Assembly (NCBI GenBank): GCA_037447655.1
Contig: JBBHKE010001855.1
Location: 110,001 to 174,000 of the forward strand
From: Zygnema cylindricum
Taxonomy: Eukaryota; Streptophyta; Zygnematophyceae; Zygnematales; Zygnemataceae
Reading direction: 5' to 3'
Length of the DNA: 64,000 nucleotides
Position 1 is the stretch's first letter. Every line of letters starts with the position of its first letter. The notes beneath the pieces are model-generated. The model was given only the letters and a program-made list of their open reading frames with translations. It was not told the DNA's origin and searched no databases. A program made the translations under genes and the position numbers. Shown here piece after piece: positions 34,628 through 45,060 of this stretch.

Positions 34628-36374
34628 GCCCCACTATGCGTTGACCGTGTTTGTTGATTAGTTCTCTCAAAGAAGAGACTCGATACCTGATCTACCGCCG
34701 CCCGTGCGAAGCTAAGTACGGTACGGTAGGGTTCTCAGAGCCGCACGAGCGACCGAACCCCTGGAGGATGTAAATAGCCTTTTTCGCTCTAGCTCTGAAA
34801 ACCTGCGTTTGCTTGCTTCTTTGGTGGCCTTCCTTGTTCCTCTCCCTCTCCAAATCCTCCAAAACATCTCCCTCTCCCTTAAGGAGTAAAGGTGGAAGTG
34901 AAGGAATAAAACAAAAGCGAGGGAAAAACGAAGAAATGAAATAAGCAAGTAAAAAACAAAGAACAAAGGAGAAGTTTGCCGTCAAGTTCTTGTCTTAGTT
35001 CAGATTGATCATTACATTGTAGACATTTTTTTTTTATAGAGAAAGCTTATAGGAGAATAAGCGAGAAGGAGGTCTCGAGGGAGAATTGTTCTAGTTATTT
35101 CACGAAGGGAAAGACTCGACAATTTCACGAAGAGAATAGTTTTTCACTGCAAAGGGTATGTGCAAAAGTTCAGAAACGCTAAACATAGCGCTATAATTTG
35201 GTCTTTAGTATTTTAAGACTATAAAACAAGGAATTTGTATTCAATAGAAAGAATTCCGATATCCCTCTCCTTCTCCCTCCACATATCCTTCTCCCTCCCC
35301 CTCTCTCAATACTCTCCGTCTCCCTCTCCCTCTCCCTTTCCCTTTTCCTCTCACCCTCCCTCTCTGTCACATTTTGTCTCCTTTCGCCCCCCTCTCTCTC
35401 CAGTGCATATCTCCCGAATTCTCCAGATCTCCCAAGGAATTTCCATCACTTTCTTAGTTGGGAGGAACATTTTTTCTATTTTGGGTTATAAAAACTGAGA
35501 TTCTTTTTTTATTCACGATTGTTTTTGGAGGAATTTCCCTCTCTGCTCTAAATATATTTACGTTTATACTGATATACGTTTGTAGATTTGTATCTTAAAT
35601 TTTTCTTTGTAATTTTCTTTTTTCTTTTACTTTTTATGTGCCTTTCGAGAATTCTATCGGAGACCATAAATCCAGTTTTGCGCGGGAAAATGAAACATTA
35701 AACGCAATGGCGGTAACACCCCAGGGTACTTCCGGGGTATGCGGTCGAGGGAAACACGAATTTTTGAAGAGACCTTTTGAGATTCCCTGAATTTCGCTTA
35801 TCTCTTTTGGCTCTGCGAGCTGAAAAAGCAACAAAAAACTAAGCGTGGAAACAAATTGTCCTTCTTAAGTCGCTTTTCTGTAGGAATGTTTTTGAATGTC
35901 CCTTGTACTTTTATGCATAAATATATAAGGGCATCTCTGCTACTTTCTTAGGTTTTTGCAGGCGAGAAAAACTAAATCTGGTGAGCCTCCGGAGGTGGAA
36001 AAAACAAGAAGATAAGATGATTTGTCGAGATAAGCCGATGAAAAAACTCGTCAGGCTGTCTAGTGTCGAGTGAACGCCTAGCCGTACAGCTGTTGGACTC
36101 CGAAAAGTACGGACAGAAAATTGCACTGGGAATGGGCCTTGACCCGAAATAAGAATTGAATTGAGACACATGACTCCAGCGCTAGAGTTTCAACGTTTTC
36201 GATTGGGGAAAAGCATATTGGCGTCGCAAAACAATAATTTATTAAGTTAAACTTGACTGTATCGTTTCCTTATTTAAAGAATTGAAGTTCATAGGCACGG
36301 GCTGTTATTATCTGCCCAACCATATCCAGCCTCATTCAGTTTGCGTTTTTTCAATTTTTTCTTTCTTCCTATTC
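34628..36374. repeat. Giant inverted repeat, right arm
   Basis: Mirror of 32720-34497 with scattered substitutions and small indels (for example AATCGT against AGAATAG stretches). Its outer end runs directly into the polypyrimidine tract and acceptor of novel gene copy 2 (36375-36387). Confidence 0.9.
35634..35834 (-). other. Arm-conserved small open frame (66 codons), mirror copy
   Basis: Counterpart of 33289-33486. Differences include R/Q, D/N and Y/H changes but no stop. Product unknown; it may be a chance frame preserved with the arm. Confidence 0.25.
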
Positions 36375-36413
36375 TCATTTTCTGCAGGTTTCAGACCAGC
36401 ATCATCTGTGGTC

Positions 36414-37007
36414 ATGTATCATCTTACTGCGGCTGTCACTGTCACTCAAGCAGTAGTTTGTAGAGTGGCAGTGGCCTGTTGTGTAGTATATACGTGGGGA
36501 AGCACTCTAATGGAGTACGCATTTGGAGATCCTTCAGGTGTTTCGGACATCAGCATTCGAGTAACTGTTCGCTACTACTCCGGGGTAATTTACAATTGTA
36601 GATTTCTACTGCGGCAAACAGGAAATGCGTTATCCCTCAGCAAAGAGGAAGTAAGAAATATTTACCATGAGAATCTACCACGCAGAGAGGTAACGCCCCC
36701 TGAACATCTTTTAACTGAGCCATGCGCCCGCAGACAATCAATCTTCATGGAAATTTTGCAGAGAAGAGGATTTGTGAACGGACGTGTCGCAAACCGTTGT
36801 CTTTCTTTGAGGTTAAGAGAGTTTATTCACCTGATGGCATGTTCCTTGCCACATGATTTTACTGGTATAGTGGCGGAACAGACAGGAGATGGACTTATGA
36901 AAATAATTTGCAACGAAGCTTTAGGAGGGTTGGCGTTTTCCCCGGCAATTATGGAGTATTCTGTGTCCCATAACGCGTTGATGGAAAGGATGATCAATGT
37001 GGTGTAG
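36414..37007 (+). CDS. Novel family copy 2 (FIHLMAC family), 197 codons
   Basis: Family not recognised. The ATG at 36414 lies 27 nt after the acceptor tttctgcag (ends 36387), in the same place as the ATG of copy 3. The N-terminus is hydrophobic (VTVTQAVVCRVAVACCVVYTWG), probably one membrane segment or signal anchor. A soluble domain of about 150 residues follows: RVTVRYYSG, CRFLLRQTGNALSL, RRQSIFMEILQRRG, LREFIHLMACSLPHDF, GIVAEQTGDGLMKIICNEALGGL, LMERMINVV. The stop TAG (37005-37007) stands where the other copies have a Ser codon, and the frame beyond it still reads AENGV before the next stop. The end is therefore shortened by a recent nonsense change or naturally variable. The leader is the right arm of the giant inverted repeat. 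Confidence 0.65.
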   Translation: MYHLTAAVTVTQAVVCRVAVACCVVYTWGSTLMEYAFGDPSGVSDISIRVTVRYYSGVIYNCRFLLRQTGNALSLSKEEVRNIYHENLPRREVTPPEHLLTEPCARRQSIFMEILQRRGFVNGRVANRCLSLRLREFIHLMACSLPHDFTGIVAEQTGDGLMKIICNEALGGLAFSPAIMEYSVSHNALMERMINVV

Positions 37008-38889
37008 GCTGAGAATGGAGTAGGTCACGAGTATACGAAAGCCAAGCCTTTTCCCTAATTCTTTGTCCTTAGTTGAATCTCTAGACTTGTGTCCTGAAGG
37101 GAGTCAAACGGACTTAAATTTGTTGTGTTGGAAACGTGTTACAAATATGGGGACATTGCCGTTTGTTGTGTACATAGTAGTCGAGGAATAGTCTCTAAAA
37201 ATTTGAAAACTTCGTGAACACATATATTATCTTTGTTAGAAATGATAAAATAGAGCACCCGTCCACGTAGCGACAAATTTTCTACAAAGTTGGACAATCA
37301 TAAGGCTTTTATTTTCATCTTTCCTGGTGGTTTATTGCTTTAGTTCTTGATTGTTTTTGTTATGTTTCGTTGGCCATCTGGCTACAGGTTTTAGGGGCCA
37401 TTTCAATTTCAGAACCTTTTTTTCTTCTAAAGAGGTCATTCTGATGTAACTATTCAAATAAATGCATAAAATAAGATATGTAAAACTGGCAGAATGGGAT
37501 GGAGATGGAGATGGATAACTGAAAAATAAGAAATGCCATGATGAGTACTAAATGATGTTGTTGACTTGGGCTTAACAAGTTTTAAACTTTACTCCATGGA
37601 TTCCCGATTTCATTTTTTTGACTTTTCTCACTCAACTTGCCAATAAAAAAATGCCGAAAAGGTAGTCAATTTTTTTTCAAATATCTTTCATTTCATACCA
37701 GTATTGTCGTGCCTTATTTTAAAAAGTGTAAGATAAAAGCGATAATGTGAGAGGGAGAGGGGAGAGGCAACGACGGCGCAAAATTTTGCAAAGGACGCAT
37801 GAATGAAAGTGGAGGTCCGAAACCCCCGCATATTGTTCTCCGTACATAAGCGTGACGAGCATTGAGAAAAATAGCGAGTACTATCCCTCGTCCTAAAATT
37901 TTCCCACTCGTGTGGCGCGTGCGTGGATCGTTTGTCATTCGTTGTTTGGGTGATACTTCAACTGAAATCACTTTGCGAGGTGATTTTTGATGAAGTTTTT
38001 TGATGAGCTCAATTCTCTTGCCCGGGGGTTGAAAAGAGGAAAACGCCAAAATGCGTTCACATGACGACAAACATACAACTAACGTTTATCTCGTTAGGGA
38101 CCGAATTTTGGTGGAAAAGGACAGGAAAAAGTCGATACATTAATACATGGGGACACCCCCTAAGTTCACGTGCCGCGGCATGGCTGGTGTATTATTTAAG
38201 AGACACCATGGCTTTGTATAGGACAATCAATTGAAAGAAAACATGGAGGAATAGAAGAGATAAGGAGAAAAGTATGATTTCAGCTTTTAATGTGAGAAAT
38301 CTTTTTTTGAAATGTCCTCTTAATGTTAATTCAATGTGACGTAATGTTCATCAATGTTATTGCTTCCGCTGGTATAAATCGTTGATAGTGAACATTGAGT
38401 TTGATATCGATCCTTCAGAACGGACGAAATGAATAAGCGACCTCAATGATTTTTTTGAAATAAGACGACATGTTTGGAACTAAACCTTTGAAGCCCAAGT
38501 CATCAACATCATGTAGTATGCATCACAGAATTTCTTCTTTTTCAGTTCTCCGTCTCCATTATATTTTGAGATTCAGTTTCAGATATCCCCTTCCATTTAT
38601 TTTTTCCATTTATTTCTTTGAATATTTACATGAGAATGGACCTCCATTCAAAGGAAAAGAGATTCCAAAATCGAAAGGATTTTCTAAACTTGGGCTAGAT
38701 GCGAAGAAATAGAACAAATACGTTCAAGAGAGAATCCATTTGGGAAGAACTAAAATAGAAATAAAAACCTTTCTAAAATACTATGCAAACAATATACAAT
38801 AATTCCTCATCTTCCCCGTATTTTTAATACATTTCCAACATGCCTCCTTTCACAACACAAATTTACAAGATTCACTCAAAGACAAAAAA
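37008..38889. other. Region between convergent novel genes, with foldback arm
   Basis: 37008-37490 is 3' flanking DNA without features. 37600-38160 is a single copy of the arm found twice, inverted, in 25790-27230, ending GGGGACACCCCCTAA. 38160-38889 is AT-rich; an 80-codon frame at 38470-38712 is unrecognised. Confidence 0.45.
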
Positions 38890-39501
38890 TTAATGACCAA
38901 AGAATAAGTTATCTACCCCGTTTTCAACCGAGACCACATTAATCACCCTTTCCATGAACAATATATCCGTCGCCGAATACTTCATATTCGCCTGGCAAAA
39001 TTTCAACCCTCCTAGAGCTTCGTTGCAAATTATTTCCATAAGTCTCACTCCTGTCTGTTCCGCCACTATACCATAAAAATCATGCGGCAAGGTACATGCC
39101 ATGAGGTGAATAAATTCTTTTAATTTCATAGAAGCGCAACGATTTGTCACATCTCCGTACACAACTCCTCCTTCCTTCAACAGTTCCATGAAGATCGAGC
39201 TTCTGTAGTTACAATCCCTAGTTTTAAGAAAGGCAGGAGGCGTTGCCACGTGCCATGGTCGATTCTTGTGGAAAATTTTTTGTTCATCCACTTTGTAGAT
39301 GGATAAATTACTTCCTATTTGCCGCAGAAGAAATCTACATTTGTACTTTCCCGAGAGGTAGGGAACGGTTATCCGTACGACAGTATCCGTAGCTCCTTGA
39401 GGCTTATTGGGTATAAGCATACTACCGAACCTATACGCCAAACCAGAGACGAATCCCGTAACTGCCACTTTTCCGATCATGGTGGCAGTAATAGGATCCA
39501 T
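38890..39501 (-). CDS. Novel family copy 3 (FIHLMAC family), 203 codons, apparently intact
   Basis: Family not recognised. This is the best-kept member. The ATG (39501) lies 15 nt after an acceptor (tttcgcccag ending at 39517 on the minus strand), so a non-coding 5' exon upstream is likely. The N-terminus ATMIGKVAVTGFVSGLAYRFG is a probable membrane helix. Domain landmarks: RITVPYLSGKYKCRFLLRQ, YRSSIFMELLKEGG, TNRCASMKLKEFIHLMACTL, PHDFYGIVAEQTG, LMEIICNEALGGL, FMERVINVVSVENGV. It ends DNLFFGH. Residues shared by all three copies include the Cys-Arg-Phe-x-Leu-Arg-Gln box, Asn-Arg-Cys, FIHLMAC and VAEQTG. Convergent with copy 2, 1.9 kb away. No catalytic motif is recognised; function unknown. 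Confidence 0.75.
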   Translation of the reverse strand: MDPITATMIGKVAVTGFVSGLAYRFGSMLIPNKPQGATDTVVRITVPYLSGKYKCRFLLRQIGSNLSIYKVDEQKIFHKNRPWHVATPPAFLKTRDCNYRSSIFMELLKEGGVVYGDVTNRCASMKLKEFIHLMACTLPHDFYGIVAEQTGVRLMEIICNEALGGLKFCQANMKYSATDILFMERVINVVSVENGVDNLFFGH

Positions 39502-39517
39502 GGAAACAGATGTAAGC

Positions 39518-40549
39518 TGGGCGAAAAAAAAAAGAATTTGAGGAAGAAAGCGAAGGTAAAATACTAAAAATGGAGCAGGGAAGTGGAATTAGGTCAAAGT
39601 CGAATTTAACTTTTTTTCTAAAGCGTACGTTTTACATTGTTTCAAACGAGAAGTCTGAGTGAGGCTTATGTACTATTCGTCATACTAGTGCGGAATCGTA
39701 TTTTTCAATGTGTTTCAATAATTCAATTCCATTCTTATTTCGCGTAAGGACCTACACCGATTGAAAAAATAATTCCTTGACTTTACTTTTCATCGTACAA
39801 CAGCTGTACGGTCGCTGTTCAGGCGAAAAAAACCGAAAACGTGTTGTCGTTGTCGGTTAAATGCCTTTTTAACTTTGAGCCTTTTCCATTCTCCGTGTGT
39901 GACGCTCCTTAGGTCTTTTACATTTCATATGTTTTCATTTTGTTAGATTATTGTTGTTTCGCGGTATTGCCGCGAAGCGTCATACCATCATTTAATTGTT
40001 GACGCGAAGTACCACGTCATCATACGAAACGTACGATGTAAGTTTCGTGGTACTCACGTGACTTTTGTCTTCATGTACAGGTGTTTCAATTTGCGTGTTT
40101 CAATTTGCGTGCAGGTGTGTTCGTGAAGCGACACGTGTTTAAGTCAACGTTTGGAGTTTGTCGTTTTGAAGGAAGAAGCGTGTGCGCCTTCCTTCGTGGA
40201 ACTTTCGTTGAAGAGTGCACAGTCAGCTAGGGACTGACTTCGTCGCTACGCTAAGTTCTGCTTGTCTTATCTTGTTGTCTCTTAGTGCAGAGTAGCGAGT
40301 ATATATAGGCAGCAGTGTACATGAGCAGAGTATTGAATCTCATATGTTTAAATCATAGAGGATTAATCTTAGAGTAAGAGATTATTTAAAGAGAAGAGAG
40401 AAGAGATAGAAGAGAGAAGAGAGATGTTGTAAAGAGGCTTCGGCCAAGAACATTTATAATTCTTTTTGGTTGAATATTCCTCTTGTCTTTTATAAGCTTC
40501 CGCTGTATAAATGATTTATGTTTTGTGAATTATTTTAAGTGAATTTCCG
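39518..40549. other. Upstream of novel copy 3; possible solo LTR at about 39965-40540
   Basis: 39965-40540 has a promoter-like TATATATAGG (about 40298), a GAGAAGAGA purine tract and CTTTTATAAGC downstream, and begins near TGTTGTTTCGCGG. This layout is LTR-like, but no terminal match or target-site duplication was found. Confidence 0.3.
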
Positions 40550-40856
40550 TACATGTCAGACTTTTTTACATGTCAGACCAATCCTGGTTTTTTAGCGCAC
40601 GTTCCTATGCGAACGCGTCCGATTTAATTCATTTTTTGTAAAATTTTCAACTAAAAAGGTACATTTATGTACGGTCTGACACCGACCGTACACCACACTA
40701 TTTACATATTAATGTACTTTCGTTCTGTATGCTAATTTGTACGAAACCTCAATTAACGTCAAGGAAAAATTAAAATCACGTATACTATTTTTGGAAAAAA
40801 ATCAAAATTTTAAGAACCCAAATTAGTGACCTTGACACTAATAACGATGCGCGGTG
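40550..40856. mobile_element. Truncated CACCGCGC MITE
   Basis: Reverse-complement copy of 17701-about 18005. The right end CACCGCGCATCGTTATTAGT (inverted) is followed by TA (40857-40858); the other half is missing. Confidence 0.75.
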
Positions 40857-40905
40857 TACTGTACTGTACAGTACAGTACAGTACTGTACAATACTGTCCT
40901 GTCCC
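40857..40905. repeat. Palindromic GTACTGTACAGTAC microsatellite
   Basis: Repeats of ACAGT/ACTGT built on GTAC, adjacent to the MITE end. A second patch is at 42825-42895. Confidence 0.8.
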
Positions 40906-41268
40906 TATCTTTGGCAATAAAGTACAAGGGATCTGTCTTGAATAAATTCGACGCTCATATAAAGTACGATTTGATCCAACAATGGTTGTAAAAAAAAGTT
41001 TTTGTTTTAATGAATTTGTAATAGTGTGGAGTATACACTATGGAGGACATTGAGGACCAATACATTAATTGCTTCTTGAAAGGTACAAATTTAAGGTGGT
41101 GAAACCAAATGAAAATGTTGACTTCAAGGCTGCTTTTGTTTTTTTATGGTGACATTTTCCAATGTTGAGAATAATAAAGTTCAAAAATTCAACAAGTCTT
41201 TTTTTTCCGATCCTGTACGGTTGTCAGTGGTACAGCCGAAAGAAGTCGACAAGGGCCTTACAGTACAG
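40906..41268. other. Unassigned intergenic DNA
   Basis: No gene or repeat recognised between the GTAC microsatellite and the split CACCGCC MITE. Confidence 0.35.
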
Positions 41269-41583
41269 TACAACGGCAATCGTTATTAGCGTGTAAGTTT
41301 TTTTAGAGTAAAAATAATTACCGTGGCGTACGCTATTTAAGAATTTGAAAATTTTGGAAAAAATCTTACATTCTAATTGTTTGATTATGGTAATTTGGAT
41401 CTTTGAAAAAAAAAATGTCGGTCGCAAACATGCTTACACTAATATAGGTCTCCATAAAAAATCTGACAAATCGTACACAAATCGTACATTCACACGGTCG
41501 AAACGCGGCTGTCGGACGAATATGTGCGAGCGGGATTTTTTACGACCTGGTTTTTTTTCCTTTTTAGAACGCACATTCTCAGG

Positions 41584-41651
41584 CGTCCGCGGTTACTAAG
41601 GGTGAAGTTCCATCGAGCGTCCGCGGTTACTAAGGGTGAAGTTCCATCGAG
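41584..41651 (+). repeat. 34 bp tandem duplication across the insertion junction
   Basis: Two exact 34 bp units, 41584-41617 and 41618-41651. Each contains 16 bp of MITE sequence (CGTCCGCGGTTACTAA) and 18 bp of the PIF-like end (GGGTGAAGTTCCATCGAG). Confidence 0.95.
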
Positions 41652-42364
41652 CGAAAAGTGGCGTTTCTAACAGAAATAAGCGACTCTCCGTACTAGATCG
41701 TACCGCCTATTTTGTTTTTATACGAAAACCAACATTACAGAGAATCTTCCCGATACTCTCCGGAGGTCTTAGAGGTAACACTGGCCGTCGGATGTTCATC
41801 TGCGATGAGTTCGCTTCAATTTTTTCTGTTAGACTCAACCCACCTCGACGAGGTGGGTTGGCATTCACAGAAAAAAAAAATTGTGACACGGTGGACAATT
41901 AAGCTACGTGTCATGATGGAAAACCAACGAAAAATCCTAAGATTTGCACATGACATGCGGTTTCCAAAATATAACCGAAAATAAAAACGAAATTTCGTAA
42001 CACTCCCTCGTCACGCTATTTTAGGTAAATTTTGTTCGTCACACTATTTCTCTCAAAGGACTTTCGTTTTGTTCGAAAGCTGAAACCCTAAAAAATGAGC
42101 TGGTGTAGCGTCTGCAAAAAGTATAAAATATTTTGTCGTATTATTACTTCGTACGCAGGTACACGGTACGCAAGTCAAGATTTGAAGTTACGTTTGTCGG
42201 TGATAAAAATTTGAAAGATATTCAATATCGGATCGTAGCTTGAGTGGCGCCAGTCAATTTAAAACATGTGGCTTACAAACTCTACGTGATGGAACTTCGA
42301 CTCGATCGACCCGGTCTGTAGAGTTTGCCGTACGATTACAGAAACGTATGATGGAACTTCACCC
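41634..42364. mobile_element. PIF/Harbinger-like element, 731 bp, copy 3
   Basis: TAA at 41631-41633 and 42365-42367; inverse orientation to 20090-20827 and 29770-30499. The left terminus reads GGGTGAAGTTCCATCGAGC, the right TGATGGAACTTCACCC. The hairpin CCCACCTCGACGAGGTGGG is near 41838. Confidence 0.88.
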
Positions 42365-42577
42365 TAAAACTAGTTTATTGTACTTTTTAAACTTGAAAAG
42401 GTACACTTATGTACGGTCTGACACTGACCGTACACCAATCTATTTAAGAGACAACGTACTGAAAATAACCCTAAATAGAATAAAGAAAAAAATAGAATGA
42501 ACTACACTAATGGAGAATAATGAAAAAAAAGCGAGACGGAATTAGCGTACACAACGCTAATAACGATCGGCGGTGTA

Positions 42578-43030
42578 GCACACGTCAAGAAAGGTTTGGT
42601 CATTAGAGGACAAAATTCATAATTATTTTACACATTGGAGAAACTATAATTTATGACGATCGGAAATACTGCCACACCACACTACATTTTAAACTGTACG
42701 CATTGTATTTTGTCTCTTTACGAGAACATCTGTAGGAAAGTACATCTCCTTGTACTTTTAATATAGGGGAGATTTTTATCGGAACATGTCTTTTTATCTT
42801 GACATGTTAAGCTGTCGTATATTCTACAGTACAGTACAATACAGTACAGTACTGTATGATAGTACATTACTACAGTACTGGACTGTACGGTGGCCTTAGG
42901 AAAGCGCAACTCAAAACGCTTAACTTTTAGCATTTCCACACCGTCATAATTGGAATGGGGTAACACCTTTCCCATAGGAGCCTACGCCAGGAGCTATAAA
43001 GTACAAAACTCGTACATCTCTGGTACAAAT
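42578..43030. other. Unassigned DNA with GTAC-rich patch
   Basis: No gene. A second ACAGTACAGTACAATACAGT patch lies at 42825-42895. Confidence 0.35.
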
Positions 43031-43305
43031 CATAGTTCAAAAGTAGGTGAAAGTAGGCCCATACAATATGCCTATTGTATGCAAAACATACAATATACCT
43101 TAAGACCCATATTGTATTCGGACCTATTCGGACCAATTAAAACATTTGGACCAAAAAAAATTGATTACACCGTCAGATTTGGACGATTGGACGGTCGCTG
43201 ATCAAAGTAGCGATCTAAGAAGATCACATGAAAAGCCCATAACACAACTTACCATAAAGGCGCCGACCAAAGGCCTACCATAAAAACGCCTACTTTTGAA
43301 CTATG
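43031..43305. mobile_element. hAT-like MITE (CATAGTTCAAAAG), 275 bp
   Basis: Perfect 8 bp duplication gtacaaat at 43023-43030 and 43306-43313. Inverted ends CATAGTTCAAAAGTAG. Orientation is opposite to 30933-31292, and it lacks about 85 bp of that copy. Confidence 0.9.
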
Positions 43306-43345
43306 GTACAAATTGAAGGCATAGAGACAAAAGAGTATCGATTAC

Positions 43346-43710
43346 TAGTGTTGGGTATCGGGTGAAATCATATCGTGATAATTTCGATATTCGATGTATC
43401 GAATATCGATCGGTCAGGGTCCTCGATATATTGTACCGGGACCAACATGAATCATCGCGATGTATATCGCAAAAAATGGGTGTCCGTACAGATCCAGTAC
43501 GAAAAATAGTACGAAATTTTGTACGGAAGATGTATGGACTTCACTGACCGTCGCCCGGGGAGGTGGGGTGTGGTTTTGAAAAAAAAAAAAAAAAATTGTA
43601 TATATCGCAAAAATATCGCGATATGTAGCTTCTCGATAATATCTAATATCGAGTACCTGAAATTCGATATATATCGAATATCGGCAATAGGTCCTCGATA
43701 CCCAACACTA
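43346..43710. mobile_element. hAT-like MITE (TAGTGTTGGGTATCG), 365 bp
   Basis: Perfect 8 bp duplication tcgattac at 43338-43345 and 43711-43718. Inverted ends TAGTGTTGGGTATCG. The interior is dense in ATCGATA/TCGATATATCG. Short relative of 9357-12078 and 50844-51967. Confidence 0.93.
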
Positions 43711-43718
43711 TCGATTAC

Positions 43719-44477
43719 TGTACCTTTGACGTTTTTCGAAATGAAAACTGTGTACCGTACGACCGGCGCGAGTCTACTTTTTCACGACTGGACTTTTGGA
43801 GAATCTTCGTCGGACCTTTTGCAATCTTGTTTGTCAAAAAAAGAAAAAAAAAACTAACCAATACGGCATGGTACGCACACGAACGTAATCCTGTAAACCA
43901 CAAAAGTACAGCTCCAGTAAAACAAACGTCATAAAATGCGTCACGTGACCAACCAAATTTGAAACCACAACCGCCTACAAACAAAACTTGCTACATTGAC
44001 ATTGACATTGACTTTGATTAACACATTGAAAATCCGTACACGTATATTATTTAAAGCTCTTATCGTCTGGCCACTTTTGCCACATTATTGTCTCATTGGA
44101 CGACATTCACCTTACCTGTCAATTTTTTTCCCATTGTTTCTTTTTTTGTGCGGTATACTGTAATGTAGGTTTAAACATGGAAAAAGCAGGAATAAAAGTT
44201 AGAAAATCCACAACTTGAATCCAAGTGAATCTCGTCGAACAGGGGGAAATACGCCTTATGGAACGTTAGCCTTAGGTATGTAATATAGTGAAAAATAGCA
44301 TTTTTTTTCGGTCAAATGTTTTGGTTGGGTGAAAGAATGGGCGGGCCTTGTCAACATTTTTCGGCTTCGAATCCTTTAACTAAAGTTGACATTTGTCGTT
44401 ACGTTAAAGTACAGTTTTGTCAATACAATAATTGTGCTGCAGCTATTCCGTCCACAATCTTGACTTGAAAACAATCT
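43719..44477. other. Unassigned intergenic DNA
   Basis: No gene or repeat recognised. A 112-codon frame starting in the MITE (43519-43857) is not credible. Confidence 0.35.
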
Positions 44478-44548
44478 CTCCCTCTCCCTCTCCCTTTCTC
44501 TCCCTTTCCCTCTCTCTCTCCCTCTCCCTCTCCCTCTCCCTCTCTCTC
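44478..44548. repeat. (CCCTCT)n microsatellite
   Basis: About 70 bp of CTCCCTCTCCC repeats. Confidence 0.9.
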
Positions 44549-44599
44549 ATTCTTAGTATCGTTATTCGTTCCCTACCTCGACCATGACTGCTCCATTCA

Positions 44600-45060
44600 A
44601 AGCCACCATCACCTCTGTCACATCACCGAGTCCTGACATGACCTCAGTCCTCACAAAAAATAGTATTGTTTCTCCTTGTCCAAGCAATTGGTTGCCACGT
44701 GTCCTAATCTCTGACACTTGTAACATGTCACATTACGTGGGTCAATAAGATCTCCGGACTTACCAGTCTGGTTCTTCCCTCTACCCCAACCTCTAATTGT
44801 ACCTCTAATAGTGTCTCTCAAGGATTGAGTTTACATCTAAGATTTCGTGTGTCCTTATATTTAGATTTCCTGCACTGTTGGTCCCTCTCCTTGCACTTTT
44901 TATATTTTTCTCCAGTGATTTTAAAAAAGTTTTTCGCGACAATTTCAAAACCGGTTTTTTTTCTAGCCTGTAAAATTTATGTGAACTATGTGAGATTTCC
45001 AGGTAGACTGCTGAAAAACACTTGCAAATTTTCACTTTCCTCGAATAAACAAGACATTGA
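44600..45060 (-). pseudogene. Retrotransposon gag remnant with zinc knuckle
   Basis: On the minus strand, 44725 down to 44684 encodes CYKCQRLGHVATNC, a complete CX2CX4HX4C nucleocapsid knuckle, preceded by a basic, Gly-rich stretch (RGTIRGWGRGKN). Stops follow shortly after. It is a short leftover of an LTR element gag and is not linked to a recognisable pol. Confidence 0.65.

Larger units (their letters stand above)
41271..42575. mobile_element. CACCGCC MITE split by a PIF-like insertion
   Basis: TA at 41269-41270 and 42576-42577. The two outer parts (41271-41633 and 42365-42575) rejoin to match 17131-17670. The 731 bp between them is PIF-like copy 3, so this MITE was there first. Confidence 0.85.

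Noticed and set aside
34127-34985. Paired frames of 73-97 codons near the palindrome centre
   Set aside because: Low-complexity Ser/Phe/Leu then Arg/Glu composition; conserved only because the arms are near-identical.
39965-40540. Definite solo LTR
   Set aside because: Promoter-like layout, but no matching second LTR, TG..CA pair or target duplication found.
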